Position numbers and translations under genes: made by a program | From: Mesorhizobium sp. M1C.F.Ca.ET.210.01.1.1 | Lineage (GTDB): Bacteria; Pseudomonadota; Alphaproteobacteria; Rhizobiales; Rhizobiaceae | Length of the DNA: 64,000 bases | Direction: 5' to 3' | NCBI RefSeq assembly: GCF_004791585.1 | Contig: NZ_SRUU01000002.1 | Location: 62,001-126,000, forward strand | In this document: positions 36,072 through 45,127 of the stretch, piece after piece | Numbering within the stretch: the stretch's first letter is position 1 | Layout of the letters: every line of letters begins with the position of its first letter | The notes under the pieces: model-generated | What the model was told of the DNA's origin: nothing | Seen by the model: the letters and a program-made list of their open reading frames with translations, nothing else | Databases searched by the model: none

Positions 36072-36251
36072 GCTTGTTCAACGTGCGGAGGAGCGGCGGG
36101 GGACAAGTAGGTGTCAAGAGAATTATTTCAGAAAATTTCGTGTTGGCCGGCCTTTTTCATATTCGCCGGAAAAGGGTTTGAATCACAATGGCTTTGTCAA
36201 AACATGCCCTAGAGGCACCCGCTCCCAACACGTCTCCGGTAACCAGATTCG

Positions 36252-36266
36252 TTAAAAATCGGTTAG
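36252..36266. promoter_or_regulatory. CtrA-like site upstream of dnaA
   Basis: TTAA, seven bases, then TTAG: one mismatch to the CtrA consensus, 14 bp from the second DnaA box. Confidence 0.3.
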
Positions 36267-36279
36267 ACGTGGCCTTGCC

Positions 36280-36288
36280 CTATCCACA
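36280..36288 (+). promoter_or_regulatory. Candidate DnaA box 2
   Basis: CTATCCACA differs by one base from TTATCCACA, about 380 bp upstream of the dnaA start. Confidence 0.4.
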
Positions 36289-36663
36289 GCGATTTCGGTA
36301 ATGTCCATCCATCGAAGGGACGGGCGTTAGCCCCTGACCCAGCCTGAATCGGCCAGCACAAAATGGCGGAATTCATGACGTGGAGTAATTCCGCGCGTGG
36401 CTCGGTCTGTCTCTTCGATGCGGGTAGGGGACTGGCGTAATTGTACATGGCAGGTCGATGTCGCGCCGGCGTTTTCGCCGGACGGTGAAGTATTGCCCTG
36501 ACATGTTCAGACCGGCTTGCGAGAGCCGGCATTGGTCCCTTGCGCAACGTTGCGACGATATCGCCGGCGGCGGCGATGGAGGCGCAGCGAAACGTCGCCG
36601 GACCCAGGGTGCAGGAGGCGCACTCCCGGCGGAAAAGGGTACGAGAAGACAAGGAACTTGATC

Positions 36664-38208
36664 ATGCAGAGCGGCATCGAGCGGGAGATAGCAGGCGAAC
36701 TCCCATTCCCTACAACCTTCGTCGGAGGGGACGGCATGGCGGCATCCAGCGACGCTGAACAGAAGTTCGAGCGGGTCAAGGCCCAGTTGAAGGCGCGTCT
36801 GGGAGCCGAGGTCTATTCGAGCTGGTTTGGCCGCATGAAGGTTGCCGAAGCGTCGCGCGGCATTGTCCGCATCTCCGTGCCCACGGCCTTCCTGCGGTCG
36901 TGGATCAACGGCCACTATCTCGACCTTATCGCCGAACTGTGGAGGCATGAGGATCCCGACATCCTGAAGATCGAGATCGTCGTGCGGACCGCCACGCGGC
37001 AGGGCCGCAACAATGTCGAGCCGGAGATCGCACCTGCGCGCAAGATGACCAGGCAGGCACAGACGGCGCTTGCCGCCGGCACGGCGAGCGCCGGTCGGGC
37101 GGAACGGACGCCGGCGCCCCGCCAGGGCATGCCGGTGGAGACCGAGTTCCGCCATAACGTGCTCGGGTCGCCGCTCGACCCGCGTTACACTTTCGCGTCG
37201 TTCATCGAGGGTCCCTCGAACCGGGTGGCCTTCGCGGCCGCCAAGGCGGTGGCGGAATCGCAATCGAGCGCGGTACGCTTCAACCCGCTCTTCCTTCACG
37301 CGACAGTTGGCCTCGGCAAGACGCACCTGTTGCAGGCAATCGCGGCGGAATCGCTGCGGCACAATCCGAAATCGCGCGTGGTCTATCTGACGGCAGAGTA
37401 TTTCATGTGGCGCTTCGCCACCGCCATCCGCGACAACAATGCGCTCACCCTCAAGGAGCAGTTGCGCGATATCGATCTTCTGATCATCGACGACATGCAG
37501 TTCCTGCAGGGCAAGTCGATCCAGCATGAGTTCTGCCATCTCATCAACATGCTGCTCGACAGCGCCAAGCAGGTCGTGGTCGCCGCCGACCGCCCGCCGT
37601 CGGAACTGGAATCGCTTGAGCCGCGCGTGCGTTCTCGCCTCAATGGCGGCGTGGCGCTGGAAATGTCGGCGCCGGACTTCGCCATGCGCCTCGGCATGCT
37701 GAAACTCCGTCTCGCCACCGCCAAGATCGATGATACCTCGCTCGACATCTCGGACGAGATCCTCGACCATGTCGCCCGCACGGTGACGGGCAGCGGGCGC
37801 GAGTTGGAAGGCGCTTTCAATCAGCTTCTGTTCCGCCAGTCCTTCGAGCCGCAGATCACCATCGACCGCATCGACGAGATTCTCGGCCACATCTACCGTT
37901 CGGGCGAGCCGAAGCGGGTGCGCATCGAGGACATCCAGCGCATCGTGGCGCGTCACTACAACGTGTCGAAGACGGAGCTGCTCTCCAACCGGCGCACGCG
38001 CACCATCGTCAAGCCGCGGCAGGTGGCGATGTATCTGTCGAAAGTGATGACGCCGCGCTCGCTGCCGGAGATCGGTCGGCGTTTCGGCGGCCGCGACCAC
38101 ACGACGGTGCTGCATGCCGTGCGCAAGATCGAGGACCTTTCCGGTGCCGACAACACGCTGGCGCAGGAGCTGGAGCTGCTCAGAAGGCTGATAAACGAGC
38201 AGGCCTGA
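36664..38208 (+). CDS. dnaA: Chromosomal replication initiator protein DnaA
   Basis: This 514-residue protein has domain I near residues 25-105 ([21 protein letters not shown]) and a linker rich in alanine, arginine and proline. AAA+ domain III carries Walker [14 protein letters not shown] near residue 215 and Walker [14 protein letters not shown] near 275. Domain IV includes the DnaA-box-binding [16 protein letters not shown] near 475. It opens the replication origin in its ATP form. The ATG at 36664 with AAGGAA upstream was chosen; the frame is open to 36517. dnaN lies 200 bp downstream behind a terminator. Confidence 0.97.
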   Translation: MQSGIEREIAGELPFPTTFVGGDGMAASSDAEQKFERVKAQLKARLGAEVYSSWFGRMKVAEASRGIVRISVPTAFLRSWINGHYLDLIAELWRHEDPDILKIEIVVRTATRQGRNNVEPEIAPARKMTRQAQTALAAGTASAGRAERTPAPRQGMPVETEFRHNVLGSPLDPRYTFASFIEGPSNRVAFAAAKAVAESQSSAVRFNPLFLHATVGLGKTHLLQAIAAESLRHNPKSRVVYLTAEYFMWRFATAIRDNNALTLKEQLRDIDLLIIDDMQFLQGKSIQHEFCHLINMLLDSAKQVVVAADRPPSELESLEPRVRSRLNGGVALEMSAPDFAMRLGMLKLRLATAKIDDTSLDISDEILDHVARTVTGSGRELEGAFNQLLFRQSFEPQITIDRIDEILGHIYRSGEPKRVRIEDIQRIVARHYNVSKTELLSNRRTRTIVKPRQVAMYLSKVMTPRSLPEIGRRFGGRDHTTVLHAVRKIEDLSGADNTLAQELELLRRLINEQA

Positions 38209-38218
38209 GCGGTCCGGG

Positions 38219-38246
38219 AAAGCCGGCGGCGCGCTTCGCCGGCTTT
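38219..38246 (+). terminator. Terminator after dnaA
   Basis: AAAGCCGGCG and CGCCGGCTTT form a perfect 10-bp stem with an eight-base loop, 10 bp after the dnaA stop. A second GC-rich inverted repeat (AAGCCCGCG/CGCGGGCTT) follows at 38253-38292. The hairpins suggest dnaA and dnaN are partly uncoupled. Confidence 0.75.
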
Positions 38247-38406
38247 ATCCCCAGAAAGCCCGCGCAACCGGCCGGAACCGGTGCCGCGGGCTTGCGTTTG
38301 CAGGGTTTTTACTGTCAGCTTACATAGATTCTGAGCTTTTCGGAGCTTTTCGCGGGACGCCGCTCCCTGGTGACCCGCTCATTCATTGAAGCGAGCCTGT
38401 TTGGTC

Positions 38407-39525
38407 ATGCGTGTCATCCTGGAACGGTCCAATCTCCTGAAGTCCCTCAACCACGTTCATCGCGTGGTGGAGCGGCGCAACACCATACCGATCCTGTCGA
38501 ATGTGCTGCTCAGCGCCGAAGGCGCCAGCCTGGAAATGAAAGCGACCGACCTCGACCTCGAAGTGACGGAAGCCACGCCCGCCAAAGTCGAGCGCGGCGG
38601 CGCCACCACGGTCCCGGCGCATCTGCTTTACGACATCGTGCGCAAGCTCGCCGACGGCGCCGAGGTGATGCTGAAGACTGATGAAGACGGCAACGCGATG
38701 ACCGTCACCTCCGGGCGCTCCAGCTTCCGCCTGCAGTGCCTGCCGCAGTCCGATTTCCCGGAGCTTTCAGCCGGCTCCTTCTCGCACATCTTCCGGCTCG
38801 ACTCGGTGGCGCTCAAGGGCCTGATCGAGAAGACGCAGTTCGCCATTTCGACCGAGGAGACGCGCTACTATCTCAACGGCATCTTCCTGCACACGCATGA
38901 GGTCGGCGGCAAGCTGAAGCTGCGCTCGGTCGCGACCGACGGCCATCGCCTGGCGCGCGCCGAGATCGACGCGCCGGCAGGTTCCGAGGGGATGCCCGGC
39001 ATCATCATTCCACGCAAGACGGTGAGCGAGCTGCAGAAGCTGGTCGACGACCCGGATGTCGCGGTGACGACGGAGCTGTCGGACACCAAGATCCGCTTCA
39101 CCATCGGCAGCGTCATTTTGACCTCGAAGCTAATCGACGGCACCTTCCCGGACTATCAGCGCGTCATTCCGACCGGCAACGACAAGAAGCTGATCATCGA
39201 CCGCCAGAGCTTCGCCGCCGCCGTCGACCGCGTCTCGACCATTTCGTCCGAGCGCGGCCGGGCGGTAAAACTGTCGATCAACGACGGCCAGCTCACGCTT
39301 GCCGTCAACAATCCGGATTCGGGCAGCGCCACCGAGGAGCTGGCGGCCGATTACTCGTCCGACCCGATCGAGATCGGCTTCAACGCCAAATATCTGCTCG
39401 ACGTCGCCGCTCAGCTCACCGGCACGGAGGCGAAGTTCATGCTCGCGGATGCCGGCTCGCCGACGCTGATCCACGACATGGCCGACGAGACCGCGCTCTA
39501 CGTGCTGATGCCGATGCGGGTGTAG
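38407..39525 (+). CDS. dnaN: DNA polymerase III beta subunit (sliding clamp)
   Basis: This 372-residue three-domain clamp begins MRVILERSNLLKSLNHVHRV and includes TDGHRLARAEI in the middle domain and VLMPMRV at the extreme C-terminus. The latter is part of the clamp pocket that binds polymerases. It forms a ring around DNA and holds polymerase III. The ATG at 38407 is seven codons into the open frame and matches the family start. recF follows after 35 bp. Confidence 0.97.
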   Translation: MRVILERSNLLKSLNHVHRVVERRNTIPILSNVLLSAEGASLEMKATDLDLEVTEATPAKVERGGATTVPAHLLYDIVRKLADGAEVMLKTDEDGNAMTVTSGRSSFRLQCLPQSDFPELSAGSFSHIFRLDSVALKGLIEKTQFAISTEETRYYLNGIFLHTHEVGGKLKLRSVATDGHRLARAEIDAPAGSEGMPGIIIPRKTVSELQKLVDDPDVAVTTELSDTKIRFTIGSVILTSKLIDGTFPDYQRVIPTGNDKKLIIDRQSFAAAVDRVSTISSERGRAVKLSINDGQLTLAVNNPDSGSATEELAADYSSDPIEIGFNAKYLLDVAAQLTGTEAKFMLADAGSPTLIHDMADETALYVLMPMRV

Positions 39526-39560
39526 CCGCATCCGGTTTCGCGCCGGCTGGCGATGGAGCG

Positions 39561-40733
39561 ATGATTGCGGCGGCTTGCACGGGCGGACAGCGGTTGCCGG
39601 AGCAGACCCACATAAGTAAGCTTACGCTTACCAATTTTCGCAACTATGCGGGACTTTCGCTTGAGCTCGGCCCCGGCGCCGTGGTGCTGTCCGGCGACAA
39701 TGGCGCCGGCAAGACCAATCTGCTCGAAGCCATCTCACTGCTGACGCCGGGACGCGGGCTTCGCCGGGCACCCTATGCCGACGTGGCGCGCGAGGGCGGC
39801 GACGGCGGCTTTGCCTTGCATGCCCGGATCGAAGGGCCGGAAGGCGAGGTCGAGATCGGCACCGGCATTTCCGGCGGCGATGGCGCCGGAGAAGGCGGCA
39901 GACGCGTTCGCATCAACGGCGCGCCGGCGAAATCGGCGGAGGATATGCTGGAATGGCTGCGTGTCGTCTGGCTGACACCGGCGATGGACGGGTTGTTTCC
40001 AGGACCGGCCGCCGACCGCCGCCGCTTCCTTGACAGACTGGTGCTGGCGATCGATCCCGGCCACGGGCAGCGGGCCCTGGACTATGAAAAGGCGATGCGC
40101 GGGCGTAACCGCCTGCTTACGGAAAGTTCCCGCGACAGTGGCTGGTTCGACGCGATCGAGACGCAGATGGCCGAGACCGGCGTGGCGATCGCGGCGGCGC
40201 GAGCGGAACTGGTACGGCTGCTTGCCGCCATGATCGACAAGCTGCCCGGCAGCGGCCCCTTTCCGCAGGCCGACATAAGCCTCTCCGGCGAATTGGAGAC
40301 CGAGATCGCTGTCTCGCCGGCGGTCGACGTCGAGGAGCGTTTCCGCCGCACGCTCGCCAATGGCCGGGAGCGCGACCGCGCCGCCGGCCGCACGCTCGAC
40401 GGGCCGCATCGCTCGGATCTCGTGGTCCGGCACAGGCCGAAGTCGATGCCGGCCGAGCTCTGCTCGACCGGCGAGCAGAAGGCGCTGCTGGTCGGCATCG
40501 TGCTGTCGCATGCTCGGCTGACCGGCGAGATGTCGGGCCTGACGCCGATCCTGCTGCTCGACGAGATCGCCGCGCATCTCGACAGCGGACGGCGCGCGGC
40601 GCTGTTTTCCATCCTGGAAGAGCTAAACTGCCAGGCCTTCATGACCGGCACCGACGCCGCGCTGTTTTCCAGCCTCGCCGGGCGCGCGCAGTTCCTGACG
40701 GTCGATCATGGCAGCGTTGGGCCAACAGGCTGA
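39561..40733 (+). CDS. recF: DNA replication and repair protein RecF
   Basis: This 390-residue SMC-like ATPase has ISKLTLTNFRNYAGLSLEL near residue 18, Walker A SGDNGAGKTNLLEAIS near 45, the signature motif CSTGEQKALLVGIVLSHA near 308, and Walker B PILLLDEIAAHLD near 336. RecF loads RecA at gaps with RecO and RecR. The order dnaA-dnaN-recF is ancestral. The gene is followed by a tandem hairpin array instead of gyrB. Confidence 0.95.
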   Translation: MIAAACTGGQRLPEQTHISKLTLTNFRNYAGLSLELGPGAVVLSGDNGAGKTNLLEAISLLTPGRGLRRAPYADVAREGGDGGFALHARIEGPEGEVEIGTGISGGDGAGEGGRRVRINGAPAKSAEDMLEWLRVVWLTPAMDGLFPGPAADRRRFLDRLVLAIDPGHGQRALDYEKAMRGRNRLLTESSRDSGWFDAIETQMAETGVAIAAARAELVRLLAAMIDKLPGSGPFPQADISLSGELETEIAVSPAVDVEERFRRTLANGRERDRAAGRTLDGPHRSDLVVRHRPKSMPAELCSTGEQKALLVGIVLSHARLTGEMSGLTPILLLDEIAAHLDSGRRAALFSILEELNCQAFMTGTDAALFSSLAGRAQFLTVDHGSVGPTG

Positions 40734-40769
40734 TTCTCTTGAAGAACCCAACGGGCGTCAGCGCCTACC

Positions 40770-40942
40770 CTGCGGGACAAGGCTTCGCCTTGCCCGTACT
40801 TGCCTCTGCGGGACAAGGCTTTGCCTTGCCCGTACATGCCCCTGCGGACAAGGCTTTGCCTTGCCCGTACATGCCCCCCTGCGGACAAGGCTTCGCCTTG
40901 CCCGTACTTGCCCCTGCGGGACAAGGCTTCGCCTTGCATGTG
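40770..40942. repeat. Five-unit tandem array of hairpin-forming repeats
   Basis: Five units of 34-37 bp start at about 40770, 40806, 40842, 40879 and 40914. Each contains CTGCGG(G)ACAAGGCTTCGCCTTGCCCGTA or a one- or two-base variant. The core CAAGGC-TTC-GCCTTG is an inverted repeat, so the array can fold into five hairpins on either strand. The last unit is truncated. Units abut without unique spacers, so it is not a CRISPR. It fills most of the 241-bp gap between recF and moeB. Confidence 0.9.
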
Positions 40943-40974
40943 ACAAGATTTTCCGCCCGCGATAAGGTCCAGCC

Positions 40975-41730
40975 ATGACCAATGCCGCCCTGACCGACGA
41001 AGAGCTCGAACGCTATGCCCGCCACATCGTGCTGCCGGAAATCGGCGGCCCCGGCCAGCAGAAGCTGAAGCGGGCGCGGGTGCTGGTGATCGGCGCCGGT
41101 GGGCTGGGGGCGCCTGTGCTTGAATATCTTGCCGCGGCCGGTGTCGGCACGCTCGGCATCGTCGACGACGATGACGTCTCGCTGTCCAACCTGCAGCGGC
41201 AGGTAATCCATGGCAGCGACACGATCGGCATGGCGAAGACCGACAGCGCTTCGGCGGCAATCATGCGCATCAACCCCAATGTCGGGGTGGAATTGCATCG
41301 CCTCAGACTGACGGCGGAAAATGCCCCTGCCCTCGTCGCCGGCTACGATGTCGTCGTCGACGGCTCCGACAATTTCGCGACACGCTATGCGCTGGCCGAT
41401 GCATGCGCCCAGGAACAAAAGCCTCTGGTCACCGCCGCCGTCGGCCGCTTCGACGGCTCGGTGACGGTGCTGAAGCCGTACGAAACGGGCGCCGACGGCA
41501 AACGCAACCCAGGCTATCGCGACCTTTTCCCGGAAGCGCCGCCCGAAGGGCTGATACCATCCTGCGCCGTTGCAGGCATCGTCGGCGCGCTGACGGGCGT
41601 CGTCGGCACGCTGGAGGCGATGGAAACGATCAAGCTGATTGCCGGCATCGGCGAACCGCTGGTCGGCCGGCTCCTGCTCTACGACGGGCTTACCGCCCGT
41701 TTCGACACCGTCCGCTACAAGGCAGCCTGA
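40975..41730 (+). CDS. moeB: ThiF/MoeB family adenylyltransferase
   Basis: This 251-residue E1-like enzyme has the ATP-binding motif VIGAGGLGAPVLEYLAAAG near residue 37, the arginine-bearing SNLQRQVIHGSD near 73, and VVDGSDNFATRYALADAC near 125. The segment LIPSCAVAGIVGALTG near 186 resembles the MoeB/ThiF active-site cysteine region. MoeB adenylates the MoaD C-terminus for molybdopterin synthesis. The C-terminal zinc-ligand cysteine pairs of E. coli MoeB are not seen. A role in thiamine or other sulfur transfer is an alternative. Molybdopterin is needed by the Soe-like enzyme in this window. Confidence 0.87.
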   Translation: MTNAALTDEELERYARHIVLPEIGGPGQQKLKRARVLVIGAGGLGAPVLEYLAAAGVGTLGIVDDDDVSLSNLQRQVIHGSDTIGMAKTDSASAAIMRINPNVGVELHRLRLTAENAPALVAGYDVVVDGSDNFATRYALADACAQEQKPLVTAAVGRFDGSVTVLKPYETGADGKRNPGYRDLFPEAPPEGLIPSCAVAGIVGALTGVVGTLEAMETIKLIAGIGEPLVGRLLLYDGLTARFDTVRYKAA

Positions 41731-41734
41731 ACCG

Positions 41735-42223
41735 ATGGACCGGCCGGCCACTCCCTTGGTCGCCGAGCTTGCGCCGGACTACGCGCGGTGGGACGAATTG
41801 CTGGCGCTGATCCTGCGCGCTTTCGCCTATATGGACGAAGTCATCGACCCGCCATCCTCTGCGCATCGTCTGACGCCGGAAAACCTCGAGAGCAAGGCAA
41901 GGCAGGAAACGGTGTTCCTGGCGGTGGAGAACGGCCGGCTCGCCGGCTGCGTCTTCGCGCTGGAAAGGGCTAACGATTTCTATGTCGGCAAGCTCGCCGT
42001 CGAGCCCGGCCTTCAAGGGCGGGGCATAGGCGCACGGCTGATGCAGGCCGTGGAGGATCTTGCCCGTCGGCGCGGCAAGCCTGCCATCGAACTGCAGACG
42101 CGCATCGAGCTCGCCGCAAACCACGCGGCCTTCGCCCGGCTCGGCTTTCGCGAGACCGGGCGCACAGCGCATGCGGGCTATGACCGGCCGACCTCGATCA
42201 CCATGCGCAAGGTGCTGTCTTGA
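41735..42223 (+). CDS. GNAT family N-acetyltransferase
   Basis: This 162-residue protein has the GNAT acetyl-CoA-binding motif VEPGLQGRGIGARLMQAVEDLA near residue 90, preceded by FYVGKLAV and followed by NHAAFARLGFRETGRT. The acceptor is unknown. It starts four bases after moeB and its stop overlaps the aconitase X start, so the genes form a tight plus-strand operon. ATG 41735 fits the context; the frame is open further upstream inside moeB. Confidence 0.87.
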   Translation: MDRPATPLVAELAPDYARWDELLALILRAFAYMDEVIDPPSSAHRLTPENLESKARQETVFLAVENGRLAGCVFALERANDFYVGKLAVEPGLQGRGIGARLMQAVEDLARRRGKPAIELQTRIELAANHAAFARLGFRETGRTAHAGYDRPTSITMRKVLS

Positions 42224-43473
42224 GCCTCGCGCTCAGCCCGGAGGAACGAGCCATTGCCGCCGGCGAGGACGGCGCGGGAATGGCGATGCGCATCGTCGCC
42301 GAGAGCGCGCGGCTGCTCGGGGCGCCGCGGCTGATTCCGATCGCCTCCGCGCATATCGACGGCGCGCTCTACCATGGCGATTCCGGCACGCTGTTCGCCG
42401 AGCGGCTGGTCGAGGGCGGCGCCAGGGTGGCGGTACGTTCGACGCTCAATGTCGGGGCGCTCGATCTGATGGGCTGCTCGCGCGTTCGCCTGGAAGAGCC
42501 GCAGCGCGGCATGGCACGACGGATGATGGAGGCCTATCGCAAGCTCGGCTGCGAGCAGAGCTGGACCTGCGCGCCCTATCAGGCCGGGCATAGGCCGGCG
42601 CAGGGCAGCGATGTCGCCTGGGGTGAATCCAATGCCGTGGTGTTCTGCAATTCGGTGCTGGGCGCCCGCACGAACCGCTATGGCGACTTCCTCGACATTG
42701 CCTGCGCCATCATCGGCCGGGCGCCCGACTATGGCCTGCATCGCCCGCAGAACAGACGGGCACGGCTGGTGTTCGACGTCTCGACCCTGTCGCCCTCCTT
42801 CCTCGCTTCCGAGATCGCCTGGCCGGTGCTGGGTAGCCTCTATGGCCGCATGGTCGGCAACACGATCGGTGTCGTCGCCGGCATCGCCAATCACCCCGGC
42901 GAGGACGCGCTGAAGGCCTTCGGCGCCGCCGCGGCATCGTCCGGCGCGGTTGGCCTGTTCCACATTGCCGGCGTGACGCCAGAAGCTCCCGACGTCGAGA
43001 CCATTCTGGCCGGGCCGGAACCGGAGACCGTGGTCCATGTCACGCCACAGATGGCGGCGAAGGCGCGCTCCAGCCTTTCGACGGCGGTTGCGGCCAGAAC
43101 CATCGACGCGGTGGCGATCGGCAGCCCGCATCTGTCTGACGCCGAGTTCGACACGCTGGAGCGGCTGATCGCAGGAAGACGGCTCGCCGTACCGATTTAT
43201 GCCTGTACCGGCCGTCACGTGCTTGCCTCGCTGGAGCGGGACGGACGGCGAAAGAGGCTCGAAGCATACGGGGTCGTCATCGTCGCCGACACCTGCGTGG
43301 TGGTGACGCCGATCATGCCGGAGATCAGCAACGGCGTATTGATGACCAATTCGGGGAAGTTCGCGCATTACGCTCCGGGCAACACCGGCTACGCGGTCCT
43401 CTACGCCTCGCTCGCCGACTGCGTCGAAAGCGCCGTTCTCGGCAAGCCGCGCTTCACGGATATCGCGGCATGA
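42220..43473 (+). CDS. Aconitase X catalytic (large) subunit
   Basis: This 417-residue protein of the AcnX/DUF521 family has an iron-sulfur aconitase-like fold. Conserved features include RSTLNVGALDLMGCSRV, WTCAPYQAGHRP near residue 110, VVFCNSVLGARTNRYGD near 140, and ADTCVVVTPIMPE near 352; the cysteines are candidate cluster ligands. Characterised relatives include bacterial cis-3-hydroxy-L-proline dehydratase and archaeal phosphomevalonate dehydratase. The start is TTG 42220, overlapping the GNAT stop, with AAGGTG upstream. No hydroxyproline genes are nearby, so the substrate is open. Confidence 0.87.
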   Translation: MSLALSPEERAIAAGEDGAGMAMRIVAESARLLGAPRLIPIASAHIDGALYHGDSGTLFAERLVEGGARVAVRSTLNVGALDLMGCSRVRLEEPQRGMARRMMEAYRKLGCEQSWTCAPYQAGHRPAQGSDVAWGESNAVVFCNSVLGARTNRYGDFLDIACAIIGRAPDYGLHRPQNRRARLVFDVSTLSPSFLASEIAWPVLGSLYGRMVGNTIGVVAGIANHPGEDALKAFGAAAASSGAVGLFHIAGVTPEAPDVETILAGPEPETVVHVTPQMAAKARSSLSTAVAARTIDAVAIGSPHLSDAEFDTLERLIAGRRLAVPIYACTGRHVLASLERDGRRKRLEAYGVVIVADTCVVVTPIMPEISNGVLMTNSGKFAHYAPGNTGYAVLYASLADCVESAVLGKPRFTDIAA

Positions 43474-43883
43474 GCGCCGCCGCCGAGATCCTGGTTCCGG
43501 GCAAGGCTGGCGAAGGGGAGGCCTTGGTGCTGATGGCGCCGATCAGCTTCTGGGGCGGCGTCGACCCGAAGACCGGGCGCATCGCCGATGTCCGCCATCC
43601 GCAGCACGGTGAGACGATTTCCGGCCGGGTGCTGTTCCTGCCGGGCACGATCGGCTCGTCGTCGGCTTCGGCGGTGCTGATGGAGCTGGTCCACAACGGC
43701 CGTGCGCCGGCAGCCCTGGTGCTGCACGAGCCGGACGCCATCCTGCTGCTGGGGCTGATCGTCGCCCGGGAAATGGGCTGGGAGACACCGATGGCGGTGC
43801 GGCTCGGACGTGACCTGTTCGAGGCCTATCGCGGACGCACCGTGGAAGTCGCCGGCGACGGCGCCCTTACCGTCGCCGCCTGA
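43470..43883 (+). CDS. Aconitase X swivel (small) subunit, DUF126
   Basis: This 137-residue protein has the AcnX swivel-domain pattern: APISFWGGVDPKTGRIADVRHP near residue 24 and GRVLFLPGTIGSSSASAVLMEL near 52. It completes the active site of the large subunit. ATGA overlap with the large subunit gene shows they are made together. Split subunits correspond to the two-polypeptide class of AcnX. Confidence 0.9.
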   Translation: MSAAAEILVPGKAGEGEALVLMAPISFWGGVDPKTGRIADVRHPQHGETISGRVLFLPGTIGSSSASAVLMELVHNGRAPAALVLHEPDAILLLGLIVAREMGWETPMAVRLGRDLFEAYRGRTVEVAGDGALTVAA

Positions 43884-43911
43884 ACAACCGCTCCAACTTA
43901 TCTATTCTTGC

Positions 43912-43954
43912 GTAATTCCGGACGGAAAACCTCTGCACGCTTTTCCTGGAATTG
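43912..43954. repeat. 44-bp palindromic repeat, copy c
   Basis: GTAATTCC and GGAATTGT are slightly degraded arms of the same family; the centre reads GGACGGAAAACCTCTGCACGC. It ends two bases from the stop of the minus-strand dehydrogenase at 43957. Confidence 0.75.
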
Positions 43955-43956
43955 TT

Positions 43957-44958
43957 TCAAGTCCTCAGCGGCAGCACGCGGTCCGGCGGGCGGTGGCCGT
44001 CGAAGAAGGCGCGGATGTTGATGATCACCTTCTCGCCCATGTCGATGCGGCCTTCGAGCGTTGCCGAGCCCATGTGCGGCAAAAGCACGACCTTGCCCTT
44101 GGCGGCGAGCTTCAGGAGCCTGCTGTTCAGCGCCGGCTCGTGCTCATAGACGTCGAGGCCGGCGCCGGCGATCTTGCCGTCCTGGATGAGCTTGATCAGC
44201 GACTCTTCGTCGATGATGTCGCCGCGCGCGGTGTTGACGATGTAGGCAGATGGCTGCATCAGCGCCAGGCGCCGGGCGGACAAGAGATGGAAGGTTGCCG
44301 GGGTCGACGGGCAGTTGACCGAGATGATGTCCATGCGGGCAAGCATCTGGTCGAGGCTTTCCCAATAGGTCGCTTCCAATTCGTCCTCGACCGCCGGCAG
44401 CACGCGGTGGCGATTGTGGTAGTGGATGGACAAGCCGAACGCCTTGGCACGCCTGGCGACCGCCGTGCCAATACGGCCCATGCCGACGATGCCGAGCCGC
44501 TTGCCCCAGATGCGGCGGCCGAGCATCCATGTCGGCGACCAGCCGGCCCATTTCTTGTCGCCGGTGAGCACATTGGCGCCTTCGGCAAGCCTGCGCGGCA
44601 CGGCGAGCATCAGCGCCATGGTCATGTCGGCAGTGTCTTCGGTAAGCACGTTCGGCGTGTTGGTGACGGTGATGCCTTTCTTGGCCGCCGCGGCGACATC
44701 GATCTTGTCGACGCCGTTGCCGAAATTTGCGATCAGCTTGAGATTGTCGCCGGCCTGGGCAATCAGCGCGGCATCGATATGGTCGGTGATGGTCGGGACG
44801 AGCACATCGGCTTCCTTGACCGCCGCGACCAGCTCCGGCTGGGTCATCGGCCGGTCCTCGACATTCAGCCGCGCATCGAACAGCTCGCGCATGCGGGTCT
44901 CGACCGGATCGGGCAGCTTGCGCGTGATGACGACGAGGGGCCGTTTTTTGCCTGCCAT
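43957..44958 (-). CDS. D-2-hydroxyacid dehydrogenase (glyoxylate/hydroxypyruvate reductase type)
   Basis: This 333-residue NAD(P)-dependent enzyme has the Rossmann motif GIVGMGRIGTAVARRAK near residue 156, the catalytic arginine in NTARGDIIDEE near 240, the glutamate in YEHEPALN near 269, and the histidine in LLPHMGSAT near 287. It matches the GyaR/D-glycerate dehydrogenase group. The ATG at 44958 (MAGKKRPLVV) with GGGGAT upstream was chosen; the frame is open to 45060. A palindrome follows its stop. Confidence 0.92.
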   Translation of the reverse strand: MAGKKRPLVVITRKLPDPVETRMRELFDARLNVEDRPMTQPELVAAVKEADVLVPTITDHIDAALIAQAGDNLKLIANFGNGVDKIDVAAAAKKGITVTNTPNVLTEDTADMTMALMLAVPRRLAEGANVLTGDKKWAGWSPTWMLGRRIWGKRLGIVGMGRIGTAVARRAKAFGLSIHYHNRHRVLPAVEDELEATYWESLDQMLARMDIISVNCPSTPATFHLLSARRLALMQPSAYIVNTARGDIIDEESLIKLIQDGKIAGAGLDVYEHEPALNSRLLKLAAKGKVVLLPHMGSATLEGRIDMGEKVIINIRAFFDGHRPPDRVLPLRT

Positions 44959-45127
44959 TTTATCCCCGAAGCTTCCTCGAAACCGATCTCGTTGAGACCT
45001 CTTTAACCAAGAACGGCGAAACTTGTAGCCGATCGCGGCATCAGCCCACTCCTGTAACAAGCGGTGCCGCCGAAGACAAAGAAAAAGGGGCGCTCATCCC
45101 TAAGGACCGGCGCCGAAAGGAACAAAG

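Larger units (their letters stand above)
35828..36663. other. 836-bp regulatory gap upstream of dnaA
   Basis: Apart from the rpsT terminator, no gene is supported. The stretch 36030-36280 is AT-richer than its surroundings. Two near-consensus DnaA boxes are seen, TCATCCACA at 36063-36071 and CTATCCACA at 36280-36288, each one mismatch from TTATCCACA. A CtrA-like site (TTAA-N7-TTAG) lies at 36252-36266. It probably controls dnaA and could contribute to origin function, although in many rhizobia the origin lies near hemE. Confidence 0.5.

Noticed and set aside
36263..36652. A 129-residue minus-strand ORF upstream of dnaA
   Set aside because: No domain, weak start and position in a control region; likely chance.
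36373..38115. A 580-residue minus-strand ORF opposite dnaA
   Set aside because: Antisense of dnaA, which has all expected motifs.
40770..40942. CRISPR array
   Set aside because: The repeat units abut or differ by one or two bases and have no unique spacers; no cas genes are near.
40765..41751. A 328-residue minus-strand ORF with repeated GKAKPCP peptides
   Set aside because: It is the translation of the tandem DNA repeat plus the antisense of moeB.
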